A stretch of 64,000 nt of DNA from positions 1 through 64,000 of the forward strand of contig MEPU01000006.1 in the NCBI GenBank assembly GCA_001771815.1, read 5' to 3'. Both the position numbers and the translations under genes were made by a program. Source of the DNA: Bdellovibrionales bacterium RIFCSPHIGHO2_01_FULL_40_29 (GTDB lineage Bacteria > Bdellovibrionota > Bdellovibrionia > Bdellovibrionales > Bdellovibrionaceae). Under the pieces are notes generated by a model that saw only the letters and a program-made list of their open reading frames with translations, was not told the DNA's origin and searched no databases. Shown here one piece after another: positions 7,591-16,381 of the stretch (position 1 is its first letter; every line of letters starts with the position of its first letter).

Positions 7591-9067
7591 AAAAAAATCA
7601 CTTCTTATTTTTAGTATTCTAGCAATTTCATTAATTATATGGAGGCAGACTATGCATTTAGACAAGTCTTCGCTGTCAATTCCAATTCCATTAACAGTCA
7701 CTTTAGATCCCCACAGAATGGATGATTTATATTCAATGTTTGTATGTGGACAAATTCATTCCTCACTTTTTACATACAATTCGTCAGGGAACATTGAAAA
7801 TGATATTGCTGAAAGTGCAACCTTTGATAGCTCTAAACACATACTTGAAATTAAAATTAAGAATTTACTATTCTCCGACGGCACTACAATTACCGCTGAT
7901 CATGTCATGAATAGCTTAAAACGTCCCTTTAGTAAACAAGCATCTATATCTGCTGATATGAATTATATTGAGGGGTATGAATTAGCAATCAAAGGCAAAG
8001 ATTCGCTTGCTATTACTGTTCGGGATACAAAAACAATTCTTATTAAATTAAAATATGAAACTGATTTTATCTTTAAACATTTGGCACTTCCTGACTTAGC
8101 AATTCTTAAAATTAATAAATTTAATGATGAATTACCAAGCGCCAAAATTACTAGCGGGAGTTATTTTGTTTCTGAATTTGATTCCAAAAGATTAGTACTG
8201 GAAAAATCACAGAACCGTGGCAATGAATCTGGACCCAAAACAGTATTTTTACCTAAAGTTGAAATAAAAGATTTAAAGTCATTAGCCTTATCTGGAGAGA
8301 TCGACACAACTGAATTTTATCAAAATTTGTCATTTGAAGAAGAATTAATGACTAATAATTGGAAAAAAATTGTCACAGGACAGACATACGAAAATTTCTT
8401 AATTCTTAATCCTTCAAAGCTACCAAGAATATTTAGAGAAAATTTATTTAACTTAATTAACAGTAATATTTTTCAAAAGTTTATTACTGAAAATAATTTT
8501 ATTCCTGCATTTGGCCTCGTGCCCCAAAGTCTTCCCGGCAGTATCTACAAGCCAATTAAGTCTGATTTAAATCTAATAAAATCTATGCCTCAAAAATTTA
8601 AACTAACATATTCAAAGTCCAATCAAAGCCATCAAGTAATAGCAGAAATGCTTTCAAATTTATTAATCACTGATGGTCATGAAATTGATTTGGAGCCATT
8701 AGAGTTAGATCAATTCTATGCTGCACTTTTTGCAAAGAAATCTTCTGCAATTATAGCTGGAAAAGGGTTAGATTATCCCGATGCATATGCAAACTTAAGT
8801 TATTATGTAACAGATATTGCAAGTAATTTTTTATTTATGGAAAATAGCGATTTAGATGCAGAAATTAAGAGTTTAACAAGAGTGGTTGGCTCCAACCGTA
8901 TTGACATGTATCGTGATATTCAAACAAAAATTCTTAGCCATAGGACTGTATTTCCATTATTTTTTGGAACTACATTTTCAAGTCTTTGGTCGCCAAAAGT
9001 AAAATCAGTACCTAGCCATCCTTTTGGAATTCAATTTTTGAAACTAAAAGATTTTGAAATGAACTGA
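7580..9067 (+). CDS. Membrane-anchored peptide-binding protein (SBP_bac_5 family)
   Basis: 495 residues. Basic N-terminus followed by one hydrophobic helix (about 7-22) with no lipobox or obvious cleavage site, so probably a membrane-anchored periplasmic protein. The rest follows the oligopeptide-binding-protein fold, with LTVTLDPHRMDD and LLFSDGTTITADHVMNSLKRP (family: DPh..dd, l.FsDGtpvtAeDV..sl.r) and the C-terminal aligning segments. No Opp/Dpp permease or ATPase is nearby, so it may sense peptide rather than feed a transporter. It is translated just before a histidine kinase gene (10-nt gap), which suggests a receptor role. Confidence 0.8.
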   Translation: MPTKKKSLLIFSILAISLIIWRQTMHLDKSSLSIPIPLTVTLDPHRMDDLYSMFVCGQIHSSLFTYNSSGNIENDIAESATFDSSKHILEIKIKNLLFSDGTTITADHVMNSLKRPFSKQASISADMNYIEGYELAIKGKDSLAITVRDTKTILIKLKYETDFIFKHLALPDLAILKINKFNDELPSAKITSGSYFVSEFDSKRLVLEKSQNRGNESGPKTVFLPKVEIKDLKSLALSGEIDTTEFYQNLSFEEELMTNNWKKIVTGQTYENFLILNPSKLPRIFRENLFNLINSNIFQKFITENNFIPAFGLVPQSLPGSIYKPIKSDLNLIKSMPQKFKLTYSKSNQSHQVIAEMLSNLLITDGHEIDLEPLELDQFYAALFAKKSSAIIAGKGLDYPDAYANLSYYVTDIASNFLFMENSDLDAEIKSLTRVVGSNRIDMYRDIQTKILSHRTVFPLFFGTTFSSLWSPKVKSVPSHPFGIQFLKLKDFEMN

Positions 9068-9077
9068 ATAAAATTTT

Positions 9078-10457
9078 ATGAATTTAAGCAAACTGTTGTT
9101 TCGTAAAATAGAAAAACCCCTTAAGCACTCAATGTGGCTCTATACTATATTTGTATTAGCTGCCTTTTCTATTGTTTTTTTCTACTCTGTAAATGAATTA
9201 CAAAATAGTAATATAAGAATAACATCGGATCTATTGTATCGTTTGGAATATGAGTCCTCGATAGTATATTTACAAGCACGCTTAGACGATTTATCATTAA
9301 ATGGAAGAAGCGGCTTCAAGTTATTGCCGTCCACAATACAAGTAATTGACCCACATAATAAAAAAATTGCAGAACAGTTTCAAAAACATATATTTGGCAT
9401 TTCAAAAAAAACTGAGGTTCGCTCAAATATTGGAGATGGATACTACACAGTTAGATCAAATGTCTTCATTGATAGAATTATTGCCCTGCTTATTGTAATT
9501 CTAACTGCATCAATTTCAATGTCTAGAGTAATTGGAAAACAAATTCTTTCAGCCCTAGACTCTGGCACAATGGCATTTCGATCTGAATTTAATATGACAA
9601 TGATAGCCATAACTGAAGCCATACAGAACTCAAGCAATCTAAGCAACTTAGGGCTAAATCAAATTAATGACGATCGAACAATTGAAGAGGTTCAGCAAAT
9701 TATTGATTCAACAAATAAATTACTAGTACAGATTTCGGAAATGCATAAAAGAATTAATAAGTTTTCTACACAAGAAGCAAATTTCCAGATGGCGTTGCAG
9801 TTAAGTCACGATGTCAGATCTCCTCTTTCTGCGCTGAATCTTGCTATTACAAAAATAACTGATTCCAATAGTGAAGCAAGATCAATTATTTCCCAATCTT
9901 CAAGGCGAATTAATGAGATTGCTAACGAGCTACTTTCAACTAATAAAACTCTAATATCTGAAATACCAACTTACAAACCTCCACTCACCGAAACAACCGA
10001 AGTAAGAAGTGTAACTTTTGACATTTATACAGAAAAATCAATGCTTTGGAGCACCTCAAAGTCCATCAAACTTCAATTCGACTGTACTATTGAAAACGAA
10101 ATATACGTTACTGGAAATTCGAATATGTTAAGTAGAATTTTATCAAACCTTTTAAATAATGCCTACGAAGCAATGGAAAACTATAGTGGCTTTATTACTT
10201 TGGGAATTCGAAATTATCCCAATGAAGTTTGTATTTGTATAATGGATGAAGGCAAAGGAATGAACTCAGAAACTATTGCTATGCTTGGAATGCAGAGGTT
10301 TTCTTCCGGGAAAACAAATTTTCCAGAATCGGGATCTGGGTTAGGATTCTTTCACGCCAAAAGTATAGTTGAGACTTGGGGCGGGATGATTGCTGTATCA
10401 TCAAAATTAGGTCAAGGCACGATAATCGAGATTAGACTTAAAAAATCTAATGTCTGA
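9078..10457 (+). CDS. Sensor histidine kinase
   Basis: 459 residues. One membrane helix at about 19-39, an extracytoplasmic stretch to about 130, a second helix at about 131-152, then a helical linker. The phosphoacceptor motif is LQLSHDVRSPLSAL with H244; ATPase boxes are SNLLNNAYEAM (N), DEGKGM (G1) and SGSGLGFFHAKSIVETWGG (G2). There is no receiver domain and no response regulator next to it; the closest is the cyclase-type regulator ending the opposite operon. It is last in the exporter/binding-protein operon, so the peptide-binding protein may present ligand to it. Confidence 0.9.
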   Translation: MNLSKLLFRKIEKPLKHSMWLYTIFVLAAFSIVFFYSVNELQNSNIRITSDLLYRLEYESSIVYLQARLDDLSLNGRSGFKLLPSTIQVIDPHNKKIAEQFQKHIFGISKKTEVRSNIGDGYYTVRSNVFIDRIIALLIVILTASISMSRVIGKQILSALDSGTMAFRSEFNMTMIAITEAIQNSSNLSNLGLNQINDDRTIEEVQQIIDSTNKLLVQISEMHKRINKFSTQEANFQMALQLSHDVRSPLSALNLAITKITDSNSEARSIISQSSRRINEIANELLSTNKTLISEIPTYKPPLTETTEVRSVTFDIYTEKSMLWSTSKSIKLQFDCTIENEIYVTGNSNMLSRILSNLLNNAYEAMENYSGFITLGIRNYPNEVCICIMDEGKGMNSETIAMLGMQRFSSGKTNFPESGSGLGFFHAKSIVETWGGMIAVSSKLGQGTIIEIRLKKSNV

Positions 10458-10598
10458 GATCATCTAAAGTAAACGATCAAATCCAAATGACGATCTAGCC
10501 CCAGGAGTAGTTGACGTTTAGATGCTGAAAGGTCCAAACATTTTTGTTTTCAATAGGTTACCAGACTTATCGAGACAGTCAGAAAGAACCCATCAACG

Positions 10599-10741
10599 AT
10601 GGCAAACGTAGTCAGTCTTAATAAGAGAAACAAGAAAAAACTGTCCTGCAAAAAATATCTGACCTTAGGAATGATATTTTTGAAGTTTTATCAGGACCCA
10701 TTGAGTCAAAGCATCTTTTAGCGAGCAAATCTCATAAATAA
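10599..10741 (+). pseudogene. Possible frameshifted small gene
   Basis: From ATG at 10599 the frame begins MANVVSLNKRNKKK, then stops at 10721. Adding one A in the run of A at about 10635 restores a frame continuing TVLQKISDLRNDIFEVLSGP and ending at TAA 10739-10741, about 46 residues in all. The restored product is charged and helix-prone, unlike random sequence. I cannot say whether this is decay, a sequencing slip or chance. Confidence 0.25.
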
Positions 10742-10861
10742 ACTTCATTTTAACATGCTCAAGGAAGCCCTGATAGGTCCAATTGCAGTTGCACCCTATA
10801 CGATAGTGACTCGAAAACCGTATAAATCAAATCAATCAAAACAGTCTGCATCAACAAAACT

Positions 10862-10879
10862 TTGGCTTATTAAAGCCAA
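10862..10879 (-). terminator. Weak hairpin terminator of the pseudo-radical-SAM operon
   Basis: TTGGCTT and AAGCCAA form a 7-bp stem with a 4-nt loop, 32 nt beyond the minus-strand stop at 10912. It is followed on that strand by AGTTTTG, a poor U-tract. Confidence 0.35.
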
Positions 10880-10911
10880 TGAATAAACTCATAGTAAATA
10901 CATGATAATTT

Positions 10912-12366
10912 TCATGTGCGCGGGTCCAAACGAAGCCCAATATTATCAAAATTTAACTGCTTAGAAATTGAATCTGCTGGGTGATTAAAAAAATCGATGT
11001 TCGCTGTAATCTCATGTGCACTATTTAATTCATACAATAAATTAGCCCAGTCAGATTTAATTTTAGTGCGTATTTTTTTATCCAAAACTTCATTTGCAAT
11101 TCCCCAATATCCTATATGCCAAACATTCTTATTAAAATAAGGATGTTGCTCCCACATACAAAGTATTAAATATGAAACGATTTTATTATCAACGGTATGA
11201 TAAAGGAATTTATATGGAAGACTGAAAAATACGCTTTGATCGTCCATAAATCGTTTGATATCAGAATTACTATAGTAATTCTGATGAACCTCATAGAAAC
11301 TGCTTACAGTGAATTCTGTAAAATCTTTGATTTTATTACTATCAAGAAAATTCCCAGAGTAACTCTGCAATATATTTATTTCTTTTACAGCATCTGGCCA
11401 TGGATTTGTAATTGCACCGATATTCGCAAATTTGACAAATTTTGGATAAAAAATATTATTGTAACGCTCAAGATCGGCTAATGTGTAATTATTGATAACA
11501 TTTTCCCAAGGGGTTTTTAAAAAATTTGAAATATCATTATTTTTTAATTGTGAACAAATATATCGACAACTGCTACACGAATTCGTCCCAGATAAATTTG
11601 TCTCAACCTTTGTTATTTTTTGAATGAATTTATAAAAGATATTTGTTTTGCAATCATTCAAAGTTTTAAAAAATATTTTCTCCTCATTCAGTATTTTTTC
11701 GAAAATGACAGGGCCAGAACATATAGAAAAACCTTTGAATGGAATATAGGTAATTCTAGCAAAACCTCCATCAAGTTTTAAATTTGGGCAAGAGAGCTTA
11801 CCAAACTTATTCGAATCATTGTAAATCCTTGCAGGCTGTCCTAAATCAGACATTTTTTTTGATTCAAAGTTTACTTTTATACTTTTTAAAATTTTACTTT
11901 CATTCAGTCGCTTTATGCTTAGAAATAAGTCAGAAGTAACATTGAGCTCTACTCTCTTAAATAGAGTTTTAGCCAATTGAATAGTTTTTTCTAAACTTTC
12001 AAAACTCATCGCCTTTGAATCTTCCACATCATAAGATATAAAACAGGAATCAATATGTAAGCTTTCAATCTTAGATGCATGACGTTCTAAAACCAAACCA
12101 TTGGTTGTAATAGAAAAATGAATATTTTGTTTTTTATGACGAATACCTTTGATCAAATCAGATATTTGATCAATATAAAACAATACTTCACTGCCATTCA
12201 GAGAAATATGAAATACATTCGAAGTACTTTCAATTTGAGATATAAGAAATATAACTTGCTCATCGCTAAAGTCAAAATCTTTGTGCTGAGGACTAGAATC
12301 ATTGAGACCATCATTAAATATAAAGTTATAATTTAATCCAAGTAGTACCTGAAGCTCTAAATTCAT
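10912..12366 (-). CDS. Degenerate radical-SAM/SPASM-like protein with GNAT-like C-terminus
   Basis: 484 residues. The first 190 follow the layout of peptide-modifying radical SAM enzymes, with SLNGSEVLFYID in place of the SlTGGEPLl motif, ITTNGLVLE and a CFISYDV strand. Where the cluster-binding CxxxCxxC should be, the sequence is GLNYNFIF (residues 10-17), so no [4Fe-4S]-SAM site is left. Residues 193-271 keep a SPASM-like cysteine set: C193, C216, C239 and C264-xx-C267-xxx-C271. Residues about 330-484 resemble an N-acyltransferase (GNAT), with the strand/helix order and an ending like NFDNIGLRLDP. The gene abuts the upstream binding-protein gene with no gap. A catalytically dead scaffold, or a peptide acyltransferase with a recruiting domain, would fit. 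Domain calls are by eye. Confidence 0.6.
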   Translation of the reverse strand: MNLELQVLLGLNYNFIFNDGLNDSSPQHKDFDFSDEQVIFLISQIESTSNVFHISLNGSEVLFYIDQISDLIKGIRHKKQNIHFSITTNGLVLERHASKIESLHIDSCFISYDVEDSKAMSFESLEKTIQLAKTLFKRVELNVTSDLFLSIKRLNESKILKSIKVNFESKKMSDLGQPARIYNDSNKFGKLSCPNLKLDGGFARITYIPFKGFSICSGPVIFEKILNEEKIFFKTLNDCKTNIFYKFIQKITKVETNLSGTNSCSSCRYICSQLKNNDISNFLKTPWENVINNYTLADLERYNNIFYPKFVKFANIGAITNPWPDAVKEINILQSYSGNFLDSNKIKDFTEFTVSSFYEVHQNYYSNSDIKRFMDDQSVFFSLPYKFLYHTVDNKIVSYLILCMWEQHPYFNKNVWHIGYWGIANEVLDKKIRTKIKSDWANLLYELNSAHEITANIDFFNHPADSISKQLNFDNIGLRLDPRT

Positions 12367-13845
12367 TTATTTTTCCATATCTACTAAAAACTGCCACGGT
12401 GCAGGCGAAGTAACAGCCTGTGGTATTAAATCAGATTTTCGAATACTATTTGAAATATACAATCTCCTAAAATGTACAATTGGAATCAAAACAGATTTCA
12501 TTGAAATATACTTATTAAAAATCTGTAATTTTTCTTTCAAAATTTTTAAATCAGTCTCAGATTCTAACGAACTGATCTGTCGATATATTTCGCTATCGTT
12601 CCATGCAAAAGTCATTGTTGGATGCAAGTTTGGAGTAAACCACATTGAAATATCTCCAACAGGATCTTGTGCCCAAAAACCAGACGCACCAACTACAATA
12701 CTTATTCTACCACTTAGAAATAATTCAGTTACTTTTGAAGTACTCGATTCATCGCTGTAAATGATATTCATCGACAAATCACTTGCCACACTTTTTATTG
12801 CTTCATAAATACACTTAAATCCAGGAATAGGATTACGCGGAATAGTCAAATGTCGATTTTTAAACTGCAATTGAACTTTTGAATCGACTGTTGTCATAAA
12901 TTGATCTGATGAGATATAGCCAGGAAGAAGACTAGAAAATAATCCACGTTCTACCAACAGATTTGGAACTCTATTCTTTAACTCGACTCTTACAAGTTCA
13001 CTAAAATACTGTCTAGCAACATTATCCTGAAATGGTTCTACATTTGGATTAAATCTTAAAATTCCAAAACGAGATGATGGCGTCCAATAAATATTCTCTG
13101 TCTTAATGAAGTTAGCACATTTAGAATTTAAAAAATCTAATTCATTTGCTGCAATTACTTCAGCATCATTCAATTTATTTTTACATGAATCCTCTAGAGT
13201 CTGATATCGAAAGACAATTTTTTCATATTTTATTGGCTCACTAAAAACTGTATCAATTCTTTTAGTAAATACAATTTCTGACTCAGTTTTTTTTAAAATA
13301 CTAAAATTCCCACTAGCTGGTGGCATTGAACATGTTAATTTTCCAGAATTTAGATCAACACAAGATTTTGGAATTATTGAGAAAAGTTCCAAGCAGAATC
13401 GAAATAGTGGATTCGCGCTGGGTTGACTCAAAGTGATGGTAACTTTATTACCATTCACTTGAATCCCCTGCGGATAATTTAATAGTGGATTACTCTGCTT
13501 CATCCACTCTTGAAGGCCTTTGATATTCTTAATAACTGGGAACTTTGGTCGATTTACCGCCATTCGTACTATAGAAAATACTAAATCATCTACAGTAATT
13601 GCGGTCCCATCCAAATAATTCAAATTTTCATTCAAAATCATGGTAATTTGATAAGTTTTTGGATCATAAGAAAATTCAGACAATACTTTACTTGATAACT
13701 CATTTGAAGCATTCACTTCAATAGGTGTTGCATAAAGCATTCTCATGACAAACAGATTTTGTGTCTTATCAGCATTTAAGGGGTCAAATGAATCTGCCCC
13801 CTTTGTTTCTGTTATAATATATGTCATCTGCTCTTTTAAATTCAC
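12367..13845 (-). CDS. Peptide-binding-protein homologue without signal peptide (SBP_bac_5)
   Basis: 492 residues from a GTG; an in-frame ATG seven codons in (MTYIITETKG) is equally possible and neither has a strong ribosome site. Family features are SFDPLNADKTQN, LNENLNYLDGTAITVDDLVFSIVRM and the C-terminal QDPVGDISMWFTPN block. No hydrophobic segment precedes the mature fold, so as written it would be cytoplasmic, unlike normal substrate-binding proteins. A separate ORF for a membrane peptide lies just upstream (13911-14018), possibly its detached export signal. No permease genes accompany it. Confidence 0.75.
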   Translation of the reverse strand: MNLKEQMTYIITETKGADSFDPLNADKTQNLFVMRMLYATPIEVNASNELSSKVLSEFSYDPKTYQITMILNENLNYLDGTAITVDDLVFSIVRMAVNRPKFPVIKNIKGLQEWMKQSNPLLNYPQGIQVNGNKVTITLSQPSANPLFRFCLELFSIIPKSCVDLNSGKLTCSMPPASGNFSILKKTESEIVFTKRIDTVFSEPIKYEKIVFRYQTLEDSCKNKLNDAEVIAANELDFLNSKCANFIKTENIYWTPSSRFGILRFNPNVEPFQDNVARQYFSELVRVELKNRVPNLLVERGLFSSLLPGYISSDQFMTTVDSKVQLQFKNRHLTIPRNPIPGFKCIYEAIKSVASDLSMNIIYSDESSTSKVTELFLSGRISIVVGASGFWAQDPVGDISMWFTPNLHPTMTFAWNDSEIYRQISSLESETDLKILKEKLQIFNKYISMKSVLIPIVHFRRLYISNSIRKSDLIPQAVTSPAPWQFLVDMEK

Positions 13846-13910
13846 TTTGATATTATATATATACTCTAAAGCTTTAGTGAATAAATTTCTAACCGATCAA
13901 GCCCAGTTAT

Positions 13911-14018
13911 TCAAAAAAATGAATTGCTTAAAAGATATATGCAACTACCACCAATTAAAACCAACAAAATACTTTTAGAAATTCTATTAAAATATTCATT
14001 AATCTTAATTGAACTCAT
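13911..14018 (-). CDS. 35-residue membrane peptide or detached signal sequence
   Basis: The ATG overlaps the stop of the upstream binding-protein gene (ATGA). The product starts MSSIKINEYFNRISKS and continues with a hydrophobic run ILLVLIGGSCIYLL, a typical signal anchor, then ends SNSFF. A run of seven T precedes the stop. Inserting one T there shifts into the frame of the downstream binding-protein gene, which is then blocked only by a single TGA. So it may be the decayed N-terminus of that gene or a genuine small membrane protein. Confidence 0.4.
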   Translation of the reverse strand: MSSIKINEYFNRISKSILLVLIGGSCIYLLSNSFF

Positions 14019-15421
14019 TTCAAAGTTAGCTCACGCAGATTTAAGTGGAAAGTATAATTTAAATTAGGTAACTTAAGCTTATTATTATATACAATCGGGA
14101 TGCTATTCTGACTGAATGGTATAATATACAGCTCCTTTTCAAATTTTTTAAGTACATTTGAATACTCATCTAGGCGATCTTTTCTATTTGTCGTAAATCT
14201 AGCATCGGAAATCTTTTTCAGATATTTTTCTGAGGGTATTGAAGCCTTTTTTAATAACGACTCTGGTGCTAATAAATCTAAATATCCATCCGGATCAGGG
14301 ATTACACCTTGATAAGGAACAAATACTAAGTCAAATTCTCCACTTTGAATAGGTGCCAAAAGATCTTTACCCTTTACATTTAGATAACTAACTTCAAAAC
14401 CAGCTATTTCAAATCGTTTTACAATTTTTTTAACTGATGATTCTAAAAAAATTCCATAAGGAAATACAATCTTTAACTTAGTTTTTTCTTTTAAGCTGTC
14501 GTTTACATTTATGAACGGCTCATCTTGATAATAACTTTCCTGCATAATACCCTTAGGGATATAAGTATTAAGAGCACTATCAAATTTCGTAAGAATTTTA
14601 TCGTTGTCTCTGGCCGAATAAGCAATTTTACGTACTATTTGACGATTTTTTTTCTCTTTTAAAAATGAAGAATTGTGATTTAAAAATATCTGCGTCGAAA
14701 CTAGACTAAAGGTAGGATGACTCACCAATTCCATTTTCAATTTTTCAGATAATGCCACTTCTAATGGAGAACCCATAGCTAATTGAATACTTGAATCATT
14801 TAATGCAGCAATTGTCTTTTCTACATCTCGCTCAATCTTAATACAGAATTTATCAATATTGGTCGTTGAAAATGGATAATTCTTCCGCTTAGTAAGACAT
14901 ACCATGCCGGATTTCGATTCAGACCTCACAAAAGGTCCTGATCCAATAATTTTATCTTTTGTCGATTTAGAACTAATTATTCCATATCCTGGCATACTGA
15001 TTAAATCTAAAAATGGTGGATATGAACCTTTAAGAACAAATTTAACTGAAAAATCTGAAACAATTTCAATTTGCAATAGTACATTTTTTAAATAAGTACC
15101 AATAACCGATACAGAGCCCTCTTCAAGATGGCGATCGAATGAATATTTCACATCCTTAGCAGTTATAGTATCTTCATTATGAAATTTTAGATTTTGATTT
15201 AAATAAAATGTATACTCAGTTTGTGATGCATTTATATCCCATTTACTTGCTGCACCACTAATAATGCCAAACTTTGGATCTTTTCTAACCAAGGTATCTA
15301 AAAAAAGATTTACAATTTGAAACTGCTGGTAACCTTTACATTGAACTGGGTCAAATAGTACTACTTCAGTAGTCATTATTACATTAACTATTGAGTTCTT
15401 CTTCGAAGAAACAGATTCCAT
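14015..15421 (-). CDS. Peptide-binding-protein homologue without signal peptide (SBP_bac_5)
   Basis: 468 residues from the ATG at 15421, chosen because AAGGA stands 9 nt before it; a GTG eight codons upstream (15445) lacks a ribosome site. Family features: EVVLFDPVQCKGYQQFQ, FYLNQNLKFHNEDTITAKDVKYSFDRH and the later DPDGYLDLLAP block. There is no signal peptide or lipobox, so it should stay in the cytoplasm unless carried by a partner. It is first in the unit that ends with the pseudo-radical-SAM gene. It differs clearly from its two homologues in the window, so these are old paralogues or separate acquisitions. Confidence 0.78.
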   Translation of the reverse strand: MESVSSKKNSIVNVIMTTEVVLFDPVQCKGYQQFQIVNLFLDTLVRKDPKFGIISGAASKWDINASQTEYTFYLNQNLKFHNEDTITAKDVKYSFDRHLEEGSVSVIGTYLKNVLLQIEIVSDFSVKFVLKGSYPPFLDLISMPGYGIISSKSTKDKIIGSGPFVRSESKSGMVCLTKRKNYPFSTTNIDKFCIKIERDVEKTIAALNDSSIQLAMGSPLEVALSEKLKMELVSHPTFSLVSTQIFLNHNSSFLKEKKNRQIVRKIAYSARDNDKILTKFDSALNTYIPKGIMQESYYQDEPFINVNDSLKEKTKLKIVFPYGIFLESSVKKIVKRFEIAGFEVSYLNVKGKDLLAPIQSGEFDLVFVPYQGVIPDPDGYLDLLAPESLLKKASIPSEKYLKKISDARFTTNRKDRLDEYSNVLKKFEKELYIIPFSQNSIPIVYNNKLKLPNLNYTFHLNLRELTLK

Positions 15422-15461
15422 AGAAAAAATTCCTTGATCATTCACATTGCATCATTAAGAA

Positions 15462-15554
15462 ATGACCGAACTTATTAAATTTATAAGTGGTCTTTTTCTA
15501 GTTCTGTTTTTGATTACCGTTATTCAGACACCACCCGCTAAGCAATCTTCTTAA
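15462..15554 (+). CDS. Possible 30-residue single-pass membrane peptide
   Basis: Begins MTELIKFISGL, then a hydrophobic run LFLVLFLITVI and a polar tail ending PAKQSS. It resembles many small membrane proteins but has no good ribosome site, and its last codons overlap the end of the convergent FliG-like gene. It may be chance. Confidence 0.2.
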   Translation: MTELIKFISGLFLVLFLITVIQTPPAKQSS

Positions 15555-16257
15555 TCTTCTCCAACTTATCCTTAAGCACTGAATTCTCTTGTTTCATAGT
15601 CTGTAGCTCACGTGTAACCAAGACGAGTTTTTTTTGCAGTTTCTCTAATTCAGCAGAGCCATTGCTTCCTGCTGCAAAGCCACCATGAGTTGATGGCGCT
15701 GAATGATGCGATCCACCCGAAGGCTGTGATGCCAATGAAAGATCGTCGCTCAGCATTGAGTCTAGAACGCTTGCGGAGCCCTTTGCTGAAAGTTTTTCTT
15801 CGAATGATTCTGGAATAACAAGAGATTGATCAATTTTTGCGGCCTTCAACACACCTGATGTTAACAGGGTTCGCGTCTCTGAAATCACTTTCATCACACA
15901 CGATGAGATCTCTACTGGTGTTGGTTTTAAATCTTCTATTTGGTTTTCTAGCTTTCGTTTTTCTTGATGCGATAATCCTGATAGAAAATTATTCTGAGCT
16001 TCTGGTGATAAACCTTTGATGGCCGTACAAAATGCAAGTGGATTTACATTCGCCAGAACTTCTAAAAGAACTTCAGGCTTCCAGTTTAAAATTTTCTCAA
16101 ACGTTAGCATTTTTTCTTTGATCGCCGCCGCCCAATTAGGATCTTCTTCTGAAATAATATTCATGAACTGATCATACTTTTTTGGTCCACAGGTCTCTAA
16201 AACCTGAAGAAGTTGAACAAATCCACCACTTTTTTTATATCTATCTACCATGCCCAT
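15538..16257 (-). CDS. FliG-like protein
   Basis: 239 residues, no signal or membrane segment. Residues about 8-130 resemble the middle and C-terminal helical (armadillo-like) domains of the flagellar switch protein FliG, with ILNWKPEVLLEVLANVNPLAFCTAIKGLSPEAQNNFLSGL close in pattern to the FliG segment that carries the motor charges. A low-complexity Gly/Ser/His linker (about 183-200) and a C-terminal coiled coil (205-237) follow. It stands alone, away from flagellar genes, so it may couple to another rotary or envelope motor, perhaps the TolQR complex further along. The similarity is by eye. Confidence 0.55.
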   Translation of the reverse strand: MGMVDRYKKSGGFVQLLQVLETCGPKKYDQFMNIISEEDPNWAAAIKEKMLTFEKILNWKPEVLLEVLANVNPLAFCTAIKGLSPEAQNNFLSGLSHQEKRKLENQIEDLKPTPVEISSCVMKVISETRTLLTSGVLKAAKIDQSLVIPESFEEKLSAKGSASVLDSMLSDDLSLASQPSGGSHHSAPSTHGGFAAGSNGSAELEKLQKKLVLVTRELQTMKQENSVLKDKLEKIKKIA

Positions 16258-16381
16258 AAATGAAATATCGGTAGAGCCAATCTAAAAACTGAATTTATTT
16301 CTAAAATTTTTGATTTTTTTTAGTATCAAATTGAGACCCAGTGCGTAATTTACAATTACCCTGTGAAACTGTCCGCGATAA

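Larger units (their letters stand above)
10458..10911. other. Gene-poor stretch with decayed small ORFs
   Basis: 454 nt without a convincing gene. Plus-strand fragments read as protein-like pieces in changing frames, including a 43-codon ORF from the ATG at 10755 and the frameshifted ORF at 10599-10741. I recognise none of them. No inverted repeats or transposase motifs are visible. The stretch looks like remnants of a lost gene between two convergent units. Confidence 0.4.
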
